A stretch of 64,000 nucleotides of DNA from Carposina sasakii (taxonomy: Eukaryota > Arthropoda > Insecta > Lepidoptera > Carposinidae). Positions 22,720-33,032 of the stretch are shown here, in pieces (the stretch's first letter is position 1; the number at the start of each line of letters is the position of its first letter). The position numbers and the translations under genes are program-made. The stretch covers positions 8,866,001-8,930,000 of the forward strand of contig CP053148.1 of assembly GCA_014607495.2 (NCBI GenBank), written 5' to 3'. The notes under the pieces were generated by a model. The model did not search any database. It was not told the origin of the DNA and saw only the letters and a program-made list of their open reading frames with translations.

Positions 22720-22893
22720 CACAGTGGGTAGATGTGCCAAGCGTGCCCTAGCGTGTAATTCCCTTGTGAGCACCTCGGCAAGGCAGCGGTTGATCTGCTT
22801 GATGATGCTGGGCGGGGTACACCACGCGCGGGCCGCCGATAGCAATAACTGCTCTAAGCTAAACATGGCCGGCTCGCAGTTGTCTCGCAGCTC
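22720..22893 (-). CDS. Jarid2: Jarid2 exon after JmjC (helical region)
   Basis: 58 codons, phase 0 to 0, between accatttacag and the donor gtcagt (the same donor sequence as exon 25466-25632). It reads ELRDNCEPAMFSLEQLLLSA and continues to HARARLAHLPTV. FSLEQLLLSAARA corresponds to FSMEKLLYQIAQAEA of vertebrate JARID2. A tandem repeat (22918-23098) lies just upstream of the acceptor. Confidence 0.85.
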
Positions 22894-22917
22894 CTGTAAA
22901 TGGTAGCTATTAGGAAA

Positions 22918-23098
22918 GGTTTACTAGGATAGAAATGATAGTAGCAAAGGTTTACTAGAATTAAAATGCCAGTAGTAAAGATTTTCTAGAATAGAAATGC
23001 TAGTAGCATACGTTTTCTAGAACAGAAATGCTAGCTATTACCAAAGGATTTCTAGAATAGAAATGCTAGCTGTTAGTAATGCTTTTCTAGAATTTATC
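22918..23098. repeat. 31-35-bp tandem repeat, about 5.5 units
   Basis: Units such as 'gtttactagaattaaaatg' and 'ttttctagaatagaaatgct', with period 31 then 35 bp. It starts about 22 bp upstream (in gene sense) of the acceptor of Jarid2 exon 22720-22893, so unit number changes could affect the branch-point region. Confidence 0.8.
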
Positions 23099-23281
23099 GA
23101 ATGCGTTAAAAATAACACAATAAATACTAGTACGCCCAGTAGCAGCAGCATATAGTCTGTAGTTATAACACTCACTCCTATTATTATTTTTCTTTTAATC
23201 ATTAAAACTTATGCGAATTTATAATGAGCAAACGTTTCTAGAAACTCTATTCATTCCATCGATAAGCCTCTTGGTACTCAC

Positions 23282-23443
23282 TTTAAATATCGGCATTATA
23301 GTGTCGATGTACGAGTAGGGCGCAAAGTAGACGCTCTCTGACACAGTGTACCCGGTCGATATAGAGCAGGAATACGCCTTGGAAGCCACCACTATAAACT
23401 CTCCGGGATTCTGTACCACGCGACACATTGACACGTCGTATGA
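23282..23443 (-). CDS. Jarid2: Jarid2 exon, second half of JmjC
   Basis: 54 codons, phase 0 to 0, between attttccag and gtgagt. It reads SYDVSMCRVVQNPGEFIVVA, then SKAYSCSISTGYTVSESVYFAP. In active KDM5 enzymes the AYHSGFN histidine is the third iron ligand; here the position is Ser (residue 794), as expected for the catalytically dead JARID2 group. Confidence 0.93.
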
Positions 23444-23894
23444 CTGGAAAATTACATTAATCAATCAATCATTTATTTATTTTGCCCAAAATATGAGTAC
23501 TATAGTTACAAATTGTTTAGTTTAACTAAACGTTCATACATATTTTGTCATGGGAGACATGCAATTGAGACTGATTCTATTAATTTCTGTTATTTACATG
23601 CTAACATGCATACATACAAACATCAGCCTATTGCAGTCCTCTGCTGGCAACAGCATAAAATGGGGTCAGTAAAACGGCTAGCTCATCGCCTGAGCGAACG
23701 CCCCTAAATTCTTTAGCAGAATTATACAACATGCAATAAAGGAAGTGCAACTGATGTATTCTAGTGACGCTGAAACCCGGTTACTTGACTTCACATGACA
23801 TATTGAGTTAAGACTTGATCTCAAGCCTCTCTATGAATGATAAAGATTATAGGCGCGTACAAAAATTCTTTGAATGGGTCCCGTGGTCGTCTCC

Positions 23895-24060
23895 CAACTA
23901 ATATTATAAATGTCTAGTCTGTTTATTTGTTTGTTACCTCTTCACGCTTAATTTACTAAACCAATCTTGTTGAAATTTTGGATACATATAGTTGGGAGTG
24001 CGGAGCAGAAAATAGGCTACATTCTGTAGTCCACGCGAACGAAGTCGCCGCTAGTAAAAT
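23895..24060. repeat. copy of the common lepidopteran interspersed repeat (reverse)
   Basis: Ends with 'attctgtagtccacgcgaac' and 'gaagtcgccgctagt', the inverse of the 'actagcggacgcccgcgac' start. It begins with 'taatattataaatg' and 'gtttgttacctcttcacgct', the inverse of the usual 3' end. It stops about 35 bp before the Jarid2 exon 24094-24223. Confidence 0.65.
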
Positions 24061-24093
24061 ATATTTTGAAAATAGAATATTAGCAACACGAAC

Positions 24094-24223
24094 CTGTAAA
24101 ACTTCAGGAGGACACATAGCCATATCAGATGAGAGCCACAGGGATTTGTTCTGGCAGAACGTGGGCATTGCGTCTTCCATGGCGTGCCGAAAGTTCTCGT
24201 TGTTGCTATCGCTTATACCATAC
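24094..24223 (-). CDS. Jarid2: Jarid2 exon, middle of JmjC
   Basis: 130 nt: the first G completes the Trp codon split with the previous exon, then 43 codons (YGISDSNNENFRHAMEDAMP...MAMCPPEVLQ). Acceptor tctcacag, donor gttcgt. WYGI follows the lysine segment of the JmjC core; CPPEVL matches the SPEVL stretch of vertebrate JARID2. Confidence 0.92.
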
Positions 24224-24248
24224 CTGTGAGAGGAATTTTATTATGTGC

Positions 24249-24625
24249 ATAATAAGAATTTTTTCCATTTTCTTTATTAATAATTTTATAATATATAATA
24301 TTTTGACTAAGATAAATTTATAAAAACACTTCTCCATTAATATAATCCGTTAGGATATGGTTGATCGTTTCATCTTTAAACATTGTGCTGAGGGAATCAG
24401 CTTTGTTTGCCGAGATTTGGCTAGTGTATAGCTATCGGGATGAAGAATAACGTTGCCAATATGTAATTTAGAAAAGAGATGGTAAAATTCGTCATCCGAG
24501 TAATTGACCCGGTGGCTCAGTGGTTATAACGGCTGGCACGGTTTGCAACGGTCGTGGGTTCGATTCCTACTCGGGTGAAGAATTTTTTCCATTTTATTTA
24601 TAAATAATTTTATAATATATGCATA
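24249..24625. repeat. tRNA-derived SINE-like segment with flanking direct repeat
   Basis: 24506-24580 reads gacccggtggctcagtggtt ... gtgggttcgattcctac. This has a B-box-like GGTTCGATTCC with an intact 5-bp T stem, an A-box-like GGCTCAGTGG and partly pairing acceptor ends, but the D stem is broken, so it is not a working tRNA. The 45-bp block 'aagaattttttccatttt...aattttataatatat' occurs at 24250-24295 and again at 24577-24620, directly after the tRNA-like part. Confidence 0.6.
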
Positions 24626-24904
24626 ATATAAACATTGTACCTCTACCCTATAGTAAAATGCTCTAATTTCCCACGACATCACCGTGAATCAAACTAAACC
24701 AAATCATTATACCTACACATAAAGTTATATACACAACATTTTCAAATTATAATTTAGTTTTTACAGAAATCTCCTGCATTTTTTTACAGAAATCTCCTCT
24801 GCATTGTCTTTATCCAGTTTATTAATTTACAGGCAATGGTAAGCTCTAATTATACAGCCATAACTAACTATAAACCAGTCGTAAATTGTGTAGTGTACAC
24901 TAAA

Positions 24905-25095
24905 CCTATTAGAGACTAGTGGACGCCCGCGACTCCGTCCGCGTGGACTACAGAAAAAATAAATCTCGAAATTATCCGGGATAAAAACATTTTCCCGGGA
25001 TAAAAAGTATATATGTTAAGTGAGACCTGTCACAATATATTCCTGAAAACTGCATCGAAATCAGTTTAGCCGTTTCTGAGATTAGCGTGCACCTA
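24905..25095 (+). repeat. common lepidopteran interspersed repeat
   Basis: Starts 'actagtggacgcccgcgact' and 'ccgtccgcgtggactacag', continues 'ggataaaaagtatatatg' and ends near 'atcagtttagccgtttctga'. Non-coding. It lies in the Jarid2 intron between exons 24094-24223 and 25466-25632. Further pieces are at 25395-25430 and 25865-25910. Confidence 0.6.
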
Positions 25096-25465
25096 CTTTT
25101 TAAAGTGAAGGCAAATGGAAAGGGATGAAAGTCATCGAAATTACTAGAAGCTTAAAATAATTATTTTAGACTACTGATAAGATTACCGGATAGTTATATC
25201 AAAACTTATACGCAGTCGGATTATTTCTTATATGTAATTTATCCTGAAAATTAAAACCGAGTTGACTTGGCGTCAGGCAGGCAGCCAGCCGTGAAACAAA
25301 TGCCAAATCTTTGGCAATGTGAGTTTCGAAAGAAGCCATATTGCGCCCACCCCATAAATAACGGAATAAGGTCAGGAAGATAATGATTTCATTTATTCTG
25401 TAGTCCATGCAGACGGAGTTGCGGGCATGTTAGTAACTTACAGTACTTATAGCATGGATACTGAC

Positions 25466-25632
25466 CATATCTTGCCGGGTCCGCTGTGCATGTACTCGAG
25501 CCAGGGCAAGCCGTGTGGGTCGCGGTGCAGCGCGCTGGTGGCGAACGTCATCCCGAGGTGTAGCGTCGGCACCGTCGCACCCACCACTTTGCCCAAATGA
25601 CGCAGGAAGTTCTTGCGGTCCTGACTCAGTTG
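25466..25632 (-). CDS. Jarid2: Jarid2 exon, JmjC core with HRD
   Basis: 167 nt, phase 0 to 2 (splits a Trp codon), between ttttgacag and gtcagt. It reads QLSQDRKNFLRHLGKVVGAT, then TLHLGMTFATSALHRDPHG and LEYMHSGPGKI. HRD (residues 706-708) occupies the H-x-D/E iron-ligand position and Lys724 the 2-oxoglutarate lysine position of KDM5-type JmjC domains. From memory, human JARID2 has SRD and a Cys at these places. Confidence 0.94.
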
Positions 25633-26039
25633 CTGTCAAAATTGACAAATTTTTGTTATATAAATCTTCTGTGCGTGTTTGGAATTGAACTCCTTCTAAA
25701 CGGCTGGGCTGATTTTAATGTCATTTTTTGTGGGTAGCTAAGTGTCAGGATCGTAGCAAATTGAGATCCGTGATCTCCGCCTATCCCTCCGGGAAAGAGG
25801 CGTGATTTTTATGTCTGTATGATGTTCAAGTGGGTTTGAGAATGGTTTAGATTCACAGTTCGGTCAACTAGAACAAGTTTTACTGCAGTCCACGCGGGCG
25901 TCCACTAGTTGTATAATAGTTCCTTTGAGGGATGGCGCTAGTTTCTATGTCTATGACTACGTTATCAATTACTGCACAAAAAAAAAATACAGTATCTAAG
26001 TACGTGGTATGTACAAGATCTCAAGCTTCGGTTGGATTG

Positions 26040-26935
26040 CAGGCCGCTTCCGACCGGTCGGAATAGAGGTTGGGGGAGGCCTATGTTCAAACCCCCCCCC
26101 CGAAGGTGTCCCTTGTCGGGGCGGGGGAACTTAGTAACCGTGGACTGGTCACCCACGGTGAAGCTAAGAGGTAACCAGGGCCGGCCTGTTTGGGCCCCCG
26201 GCTGGCCCGAGGAGGGCGCTCCCAGCGGGCTGAACAAATCCGCTGCGGACGCGCGTGGAGGTGGGACCGCAGGAGAAGAGGAGTGCCGATATTACGGTGC
26301 GCCGTTCTACCTATCTTCTGCGGCCGTGGAGGGATCGCAGGGGGAGAGGCGTGTTGGTATTACGGTGCGCCACTCTCCCTACCCCCTGCGAGCTGGCGGG
26401 GCCGTTCCGTCGAAACGGCAGTGGTGGGGCCGCAGATGAAGAGGCATGTCGGTATTGCGGTGCGCCGCTTGCCCTATCCTCTGCGGCCGAGGTGTGGTCG
26501 GTGGCAGAACCACAGACCTGATCTGTCACCGGGTACCAGTTATCTGGTATCCATGGCCTCCCAGTAGCAGACTCGGGGGGAGTCTGCTACAGTACTAGTG
26601 GAGGCCGAGGAGGGAAGCGCACTTTACCATCTGTTGCGCCCATCGTGGAGGGCCTTCGGGCTTTCGCGATGGAGCCGCTTGCTGGCGGCTGCCGCCGGCG
26701 GGGTCGCGGATGTGTGCGAAAGCGTTCCCGTAACCCCTTCACAAGGCGGCGAGGAGGAAGATGGGGGGGTTTTTAGTGGGTATACCGTGGGTCTCATTAG
26801 CCTATACGGGAGTATGCATTACGCATACCCCCTGCGCCCGGGTGGTATGCGTAATGCATTTTCCCCCCCCCGAAACAAAAAAAAGGCCTATGTTCAGCAG
26901 TGGACTTGACATAGCTGGAAATAAAGATGATGACT
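26040..26935 (+). mobile_element. GC-rich repeat with internal triplication, LINE-like 3' tail
   Basis: A 0.9-kb GC-rich block in an AT-rich intron. 26265-26490 contains three units built around 'ttacggtgcgccg' (26294, 26361, 26456), each preceded by a purine-rich 'gagaagaggagtg'-type stretch. The 3' end 'aggcctatgttcagcagtgg' followed by 'gatgatgac' is the familiar tail of a lepidopteran retroelement. Several overlapping frames are open because of the composition; none has a recognisable domain. It ends directly at the donor side of Jarid2 exon 26939-27139. Confidence 0.55.
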
Positions 26936-26938
26936 CAC

Positions 26939-27139
26939 TTTGAGGTTCCACGGATGTCTGGCGTAGGGGTCGGCCTTGTCCGTGGTGAATCCGTATCCAT
27001 TTCCCTGCGTGTCCACAGACGCAGAGTACACACACACGTGGTCCGTGCCCGACGTCACGATGCTCCAGAATTGCTTCTCTACGTCCTGCGTACTCGGCAG
27101 GCCGTCGGGGAAGTACATCCTTACTGCATTCGCGGCGAT
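26939..27139 (-). CDS. Jarid2: Jarid2 exon, start of JmjC region
   Basis: 67 codons, phase 0 to 0, between gtatttag and gtgagt. It reads IAANAVRMYFPDGLPSTQDV, EKQFWSIVTSG and VDTQGNGYGF, ending RHPWNLK. It matches the vertebrate JARID2 stretch A.N.M.M.F...EQEYWRLV...VDT...GSGF...RHGWNL. The donor overlaps the end of the GC-rich repeat. Confidence 0.93.
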
Positions 27140-28516
27140 CTAAATACATACTTATTATTGCTAACGATGTTACAAATAAGTATTGTACATCGACGAATGT
27201 CTGACGGTTTGCGACACCAAAGGTATTCGAATCGGTTCGCAATTTCGTGTGTGTGAAAATATTAACGATTACGATTAAGAGAATTTAGATAGGTGTTATA
27301 AATCTTAATATTATATTAACTATTATTACTTCTTTTTATTTTACATATGCAATTTACCATTTTTTTCAATTTGAAAAGAGAATCCTGGCTCTGGCGAATA
27401 GGCAGATTGTTTTTTATTTCAGTTAAATAATCGGATTGGCATTATCTAAAGGTCAGCGGCGCTCGTTACTTATCGGCATTTTGGTTGGCTACATAAACCT
27501 TCCTCGTGAATCACTCTAGTTATTTAAAAAACGCATCAAAATCCGTTCCATAGTTTGAAAAATATAAGCATGCATAGGGACGGACAACGGCAAGCGACTT
27601 TGTTTTATAATATGTAGTGATTGTCTTAACGTTAATGTACGCAAGTTGCCGATTCCGAAAATGGACACGGGCCTAAAAAAAACTTTTACTATCTAAGGGG
27701 CACGGAACTTCTAGTTATTCAGTGATGAATTGGCATAGCTTTATATATCGACATTTTCATTAGTTTCATTATATTTTAACGTATAGAGCAAATCATTAAT
27801 TATCTTCGTTGTCTATATAGGTAGTCAGATTGAAAAAGTGCTACACAAAATTAGGTACGAGGCTCCATCTATGTACCTATATATCATTCATCTGAGGTTC
27901 CTACAATAACGCACACATTGGTAGAAAGCTGTTTAACAGAGAGTAACTGCAACAAAACTGAAATTTTTGGTGTCTATGGAGGGCAAAATTTACTACTCTA
28001 TGGTCTAACGCCTGTCATTGTCTGTAAACAAACAAGATTTCATCAAGCAACCATCAGGCGCGTTGTGGTCAAGCGTAAGCCTATTAATTATAAAAAAAAA
28101 TTGTTCGAGGTTTTATGATTTTATAAACAAATTGAAGTGTTTTATCATCGTGTAGTGTGTAGTGCAAGGCTGTGTTTTAATCCGATACATGGGAAATTCC
28201 TGGAATAACCTTTCATCGGTAAGTTTTATTGTGCTAAACTATAGCGCGGATAAATTATTAATTACTGTGTATTTATCATGTTATTTCGCTTTAAACACGT
28301 TGTAGATAAAAATTAATGGGCTATTTTATGGTAAATATTTATATTAACGCTATTTATCCACTTGTATCCCTATAGACGTTTTATACACTTGTATTTTTGT
28401 GGGACGTATTTAGGAGTGCGTTTATTTTTATAGTAAAAATGTCACGCAGTTAACAAGTCCCTCTAAAATAAATAGTGATTGATATAAATGGAATATTATT
28501 ATGGAAAATGTACATT
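27140..28516. other. Jarid2 intron, no gene seen
   Basis: Mostly AT-rich. A 66-codon plus-strand frame at 27918-28118 has no recognisable motif. No repeat partner within the window was seen. Confidence 0.4.
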
Positions 28517-28680
28517 TTTTTGTTAAGTTTATCCCGAAGGAAAGGCAAGGGGAACTAAGCCCATACAGCTATTGTCTTTAGTAAATGATTTCTGAATTTA
28601 TGACGGATGATATTGATGATGAATGGAAACCTCGGGAAAATCCTCAAGAATGGGTGTAAAATTAGTAAAGATCGGAAAAT
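28517..28680. repeat. interspersed repeat, second copy
   Basis: 'agtttatcccgaaggaaagg' to 'gggaaaatcctcaagaa', matching 13930-14100 in order and spacing. Same orientation; preceded by a T-run as in the first copy. Confidence 0.6.
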
Positions 28681-28689
28681 TTACAGCCA

Positions 28690-29676
28690 ATTGACAGTTA
28701 TTTTACTTTGTAGAATTTGTTAACCCTGTTCGTCATCAGGTGTAAGATGTAATTTGGTATAATAAATAAATTACAAAAAATACTAATATGCGTTTTTTTT
28801 TGTTTCAGCACAGTTTCAGATATGTCCGATATTCACCACAGTGACTATTATAATTACAAGTAAAACTATTATTATGAAAAAATGAATGAAATTATAACAG
28901 GAAAAGAAAATACATAATAAGAATAAATGTTTGTGTGTAGGTACAATAAAGAATACAAGAATAAAACTTAACAAGAAACTAGTGACATTTTCAGAATTTA
29001 TTTTAGTAATAAATATTGTTTGTAAACTATATAACGGCATTTCTCATTTCACTATCGTATTTTTATCACACGAAAATTCATAAATCATCAGTCACAAGAA
29101 ATTTCATGCTGTGTACTTTTGTAAATAGGTAGGTAAATTAGCTAGGTATTTATAATTTTTATATTAATTAACCTACTAGTATCAATTTCAATTACCAAAA
29201 AACTATTTGGTGACACGCACTCTACCTACATTATTGTCCGTTTCATAGAATGTGTTCCTATGCTTGATTTCGGAACTAACATTTTTTGTATGCAGTGAAA
29301 CAGAACATGTTGTCATACACATAGTAGCTGGTGCCATTATCCATCGGAACTATACAATGAAACGTAGGTACTCTAGTGTCGGATATAGGGTTCCCTTAGT
29401 CCGGCCCTGAGCTTTTGCACTTGTATGTGTAATGTTTACTATTAGAAAAATGCCAGCGCAATACATGCAAGTATGATGGGTCTGCTACTGTATATACAGG
29501 ATGTAAAAAGACAACAATGTTTTTTTAATACCTCGTATTCTTTGTAAGGTTACGATCATTTTCTTCTATGGAACCAACCCTGGGAAACGACAAAAAAAAT
29601 ATGAAAAAATACTGTCATTTTATTGCAAGCAATGTTTTCGTTTGATGCGCAAAGTTAACATTATAACATTTTGACA
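28690..29676. other. Jarid2 intron, no gene seen
   Basis: AT-rich. 29508-29600 has a block ('acaggatgtaaaaagac', 'aaccaaccctgggaaa') similar to one at 36018-36115 ('acctgggaagtgtctgg' region), suggesting a further low-copy repeat. Confidence 0.35.
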
Positions 29677-30138
29677 TGTTATCTTTGTTTTTAGTTATAA
29701 TTATAAGTAATACTTTTGATAACATTAAGGGATATAACGCCATCTAGCGATAACCTTGTTGATAAGTTAGTATTTATTTTGTATGCGGAGATCGCGCCAT
29801 CTAGTAACCATTGTGTGTAACTTGTTATGGCGCGAATCTATACGCCAATCAGAGCTGAGGCCGTAGTGGCTAGAGTGGGGTCGGAACACTGGACCGGGAG
29901 CGCGGGAAACAGGCTATAAAAAAATGGTGGTAATTTTTCGGAAGGGTACGATTGAGCACGACTGCCTAGTACAGTGTTGTGAACCTGCTGCTCTAACAGT
30001 TATTTATTTTAATTGTGTTATCATTAGCTTTAGAATACCCTTATATCTTGTGGGAAGTGTAATTGTCTCTACAACATTTAAAATTAAACTACAATTCAAT
30101 AACAGTGCTTGTTTTGTGCTTGCATCTATTAATATATA
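29677..30138 (+). promoter_or_regulatory. promoter-like stretch, possible solo LTR
   Basis: A more GC-rich block ('cactggaccgggagcgcggg') is followed by ctataaaaaaatgg (TATA-like, about 29915) and, about 50 bp on, an initiator-like 'tagtacagtgttg'. It could be a solo LTR (start near 'tgttatctttg' at 29677, end near 30138) or an internal promoter. I could not confirm terminal TG/CA or a target duplication. Confidence 0.25.
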
Positions 30139-30365
30139 GGTATATATATACCTATAGTATATATATATTGATATATTGTAATGGCTGAGGAAAATCGACT
30201 TAACTAACGCCAATTTTAGCGATTCGTCGTCTTAAGAAGTCTCGACTCAGTTTACCATTGTAAGTTACCGCATGACAAATTATAAAAATCGCTGTTTTAT
30301 CGTAACATAATTATCTTCTAGTTTTACCGTCTTTTATTATAGTTCTAGTTTTATTATAGTTTTAC

Positions 30366-30586
30366 CTTCTTAAAAGACTTGAGGTCAACAGTTTTGCCGG
30401 CAATAACGCAGTCCTCCGCCTCATCGAGTGCCTCGTCGATGTCCTCGTCGTTTTCCTCGCCGGAAGACTCGGATTCCTCGAGCAACTTCTTTACCCGGTG
30501 TAGAGGGTTGACGGCTCTTCCTAGCATTTTCCTGTTCTTCTTCACCCATAACCTCTCCATCTCCAGTTTCAAGAACTCCCTTTCAT
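30366..30586 (-). CDS. Jarid2: Jarid2 exon between ARID and JmjC (acidic)
   Basis: 221 nt, entering in phase 1 and leaving in phase 0, between aattcacag and gtaaaa. It reads EREFLKLEMERLWVKKNRKM, then an acidic SSGEENDEDIDEALDEAEDC and VIAGKTVDLKSFKK. Vertebrate JARID2 has a similar acidic linker ending in C..KG...L..F just before the JmjC region. Confidence 0.9.
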
Positions 30587-31341
30587 CTGTGAATTTAACA
30601 CTTAACATATACAATTTGATAACACATTGAAGTGCAGGTGCGAAGTGTGAAGTAAAATCAATGTATTTTATTATCGACAATTAAGAACCAAAACAATCTA
30701 TGTACAAAACATATACAAGACATATATACATTGTAGATAGATATTTAAGTACACCTGCACCTACACTTCGCAATAGGGAATATGCATGTGATTCAAATAA
30801 CGGTAATATTTTATCTTTATTCATTGAGATTTACGTACATATTAATATTTTTCTATTTAATTGCGTTTTTATATAAGAAAATCATTATTGAAATGTGCAT
30901 TAAACAAGAGGGAAATTCAAATCACATGAAACGCAACACTATTGGTCGGAATAATTATGAATGAAATATGACGTCAAAATCTGTGTGCATCAAACAATGT
31001 TTGAACATGTTGATCTTTCTCTCATCAAATCGGTCAAACTCACAGAACACATTTACTCCTAGCGGAGAAAAAGGACAACTACGTACAAAAAGTATTAAAG
31101 GCAAGCTCACTGTCGCCATCTTACCTCACCCCCGCGAAACTGACGATAAATATGGAATGCAGGGATACTTAGAAATGTACTATACATTCAGGATTAGGTA
31201 TTTTCACTTGCAAAAAAAACTCGAACCAGAGCTCTGGCTCTAGTTTCCTACAAAGGAAAATGCCCAATCCGAAATATGTACACACGTAACGTTAGTCATG
31301 TTATCAAATAAAACAAGGATATTATTATAATAATAATACAG

Positions 31342-31347
31342 TTTATT
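31342..31347 (-). terminator. poly(A) signal for the nested small gene
   Basis: Minus-strand AATAAA about 370 bp past the stop at 31719. The intervening 3' UTR-like sequence has a direct repeat of about 30 bp ('tctattacaaaaa.cgt' at 31502 and 31645). Confidence 0.35.
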
Positions 31348-31718
31348 TAATTTAAAGAAATGACACAAAAAAATACAATCCTTCCAAAAAATCCATCCAC
31401 CCAAACCATGATAAAGAATAAACAAATAACAAAAAACACAAAACACTAACGGTGTTATTAGAAAACAATTAAACGGCTTCAAACGCGCGGTTTAAAAAAT
31501 GTCTATTACAAAAACGTTTTAGCCATTATATGCTATTTAATTAGGCTTTGTTTAAAAACTAACACCTGACAATGCTTAGCCTGTAACAACTTTTGTCATT
31601 ACAAAACAGTTGGAACACAACTGAACGCTTGTTTAAAAAAATATCTATTACAAAAAACGTATTTAGGCGCCGCCAGCTAGAGTGAGACGCTGTATATATA
31701 AGGTTAGTATCTCACACA

Positions 31719-32036
31719 CTAAACGGAGAAACCGAAACTCAACATTCTCAACATTACTCTAGCGAATAAATAAACAAAAAATATCACAAATAATCCGACC
31801 GCCAGAACAAACGAACGCCATGTTGGATTTACTTTGCTGCTGTGCTGCTGTATTACACGGTCGTACCATTCACTCACAAAATATGTCCATCTCAAACTGC
31901 GGTAATGGACGTTGGCATGTGCGATGGAGATATCCGGGAGGAGACGAGAATGCGCGAACATTTTTTGCTTCAAGAACGCCTTTAAACCAATGATGTTATA
32001 TAAAAATGGACTGAACAACTCAGCCCCCGTAGGCAT
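31719..32036 (-). CDS. small probable tail-anchored membrane protein, nested intronless gene
   Basis: 105 codons, no intron, inside the Jarid2 intron 30587-32590 and on the same strand. The product starts MPTGAELFSPFLYNIIGLKA; the N-terminal 75 residues look soluble and are followed by one hydrophobic helix (SFVLAVGLFVIFFVYLF) close to the C-terminus, as in tail-anchored proteins. A TATATAA box lies about 42 bp upstream of the ATG, and an AATAAA lies about 370 bp after the stop. I do not recognise the family. It could be a retrocopy or a real small gene; the TATA box and 3' signal favour an expressed unit. Confidence 0.5.
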   Translation of the reverse strand: MPTGAELFSPFLYNIIGLKAFLKQKMFAHSRLLPDISIAHANVHYRSLRWTYFVSEWYDRVIQQHSSKVNPTWRSFVLAVGLFVIFFVYLFARVMLRMLSFGFSV

Positions 32037-32077
32037 TTCGGCAGCTCGTACATACTTGTCGGGGCCTGGTCAAAATA

Positions 32078-32084
32078 TTATATA
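32078..32084 (-). promoter_or_regulatory. TATA box upstream of the nested small gene
   Basis: Minus-strand TATATAA, 42 bp before the ATG at 32036. With a normal 25-30 bp spacing, transcription would begin about 15 nt before the ATG. Confidence 0.35.
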
Positions 32085-32098
32085 GCCTGTGCCAGTAA

Positions 32099-32210
32099 GG
32101 GTCAAGACACACTGCAAGCCACACGGTAACACACCGAAAATGTATGGAGAATGGGGATCGCGTGTCGCGTCACGTCGCGTGTTAACAGTGTGTCTTGACC
32201 GTTTTCTGTG
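32099..32210. repeat. short hairpin element (MITE), 112 bp
   Basis: The termini ggtcaagacacactg and cagtgtgtcttgacc are exact inverses over 15 bp; the interior is rich in 'cgcgtgtcgcgtcacgtcgc'. It sits just upstream of the TATA box of the nested gene. Confidence 0.65.
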
Positions 32211-32590
32211 TCTTGGCTGCGCGACAAGTTGGATCGTGAGTAGCCAGTTTTACTTACTTGATGGATGTTTGATCACAGTGTATGACTGTAGACTATGATG
32301 TCACGAAAAGCGCGCCTAAATAGCGGTCGTTTAAAAACCTGTTATGCCCACTATTTTAAAACAATTTATTTTGTACTAAATATTGATTCTATGATGTTGA
32401 TATTTGTAGTCGTGTAAATAATTATTTAAAATCATAAAAAAATAAGTGCATATTCTCTTTTAGTAAACAAGGCTCATTAGGCTACAATAAGGCGCATTAT
32501 TTAATACGCAAAATGTACATCCCGCATAACAATAAAAACTAAATAGCCATTTGTTCAATTCGCGAAGCAAAATCAATGAAGTAAACTCAC

Positions 32591-32780
32591 GTATAGCCAG
32601 CGTGTCGTACGGCAGTATATATTTAACGTACAGTGCGTCAAGCTTGTTTTTTGAACTCATTTTCAGGTTCATTTCTTGCGCTATACGCGACCATTTGTTG
32701 CGCTCGATCACGTTTTTCAAACCGCCATGCCGTTGCACTAAGTTAAATAATTTTGGTAGATTCGCTTCTAATCCATTAAT
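32591..32780 (-). CDS. Jarid2: Jarid2 exon, second part of ARID
   Basis: 190 nt, phase 0 to 1, between cctttcag and gtgagt. It reads INGLEANLPKLFNLVQRHGG, then LKNVIERNKWSRIAQEMNL and LPYDTLAI. LF.LV...GG...V...KW..IA..M is the ARID helix 4-6 signature (DNA binding). Confidence 0.94.
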
Positions 32781-33032
32781 CTGAAAGGTATAAAATATAA
32801 TGAAATAATTTTGTTTTTAATTTTACCTCTTGGTCTTTATTGGGAACTGAAGGATCCTTAAGGGAGATCCCACAGCCACGTTTATCATAGCGGGAACAGA
32901 TGTTAATGATTAGTGACAAGTAGCTAGCTTATCATCTCAGAGAATTCCTGCGTTCCTTAGTCGAATCTTACGATTATGCACGGAAGGAAATGTAGCTCAT
33001 GTATTCTAGTAAAGCTCCGCCAGCACAGGTTA

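Noticed and set aside
24506..24580. Functional tRNA gene
   Set aside because: The T stem is good, but the D stem does not pair and the acceptor has mismatches; it fits a SINE head.
26032..26909. Several overlapping GC-rich frames of 88-135 codons
   Set aside because: Open in three frames at once through base composition inside a repeat; no domain or splice evidence.
31240..31482. 80-codon minus frame
   Set aside because: Low-complexity 3' UTR-like sequence downstream of the nested small gene, ending near its poly(A) signal.
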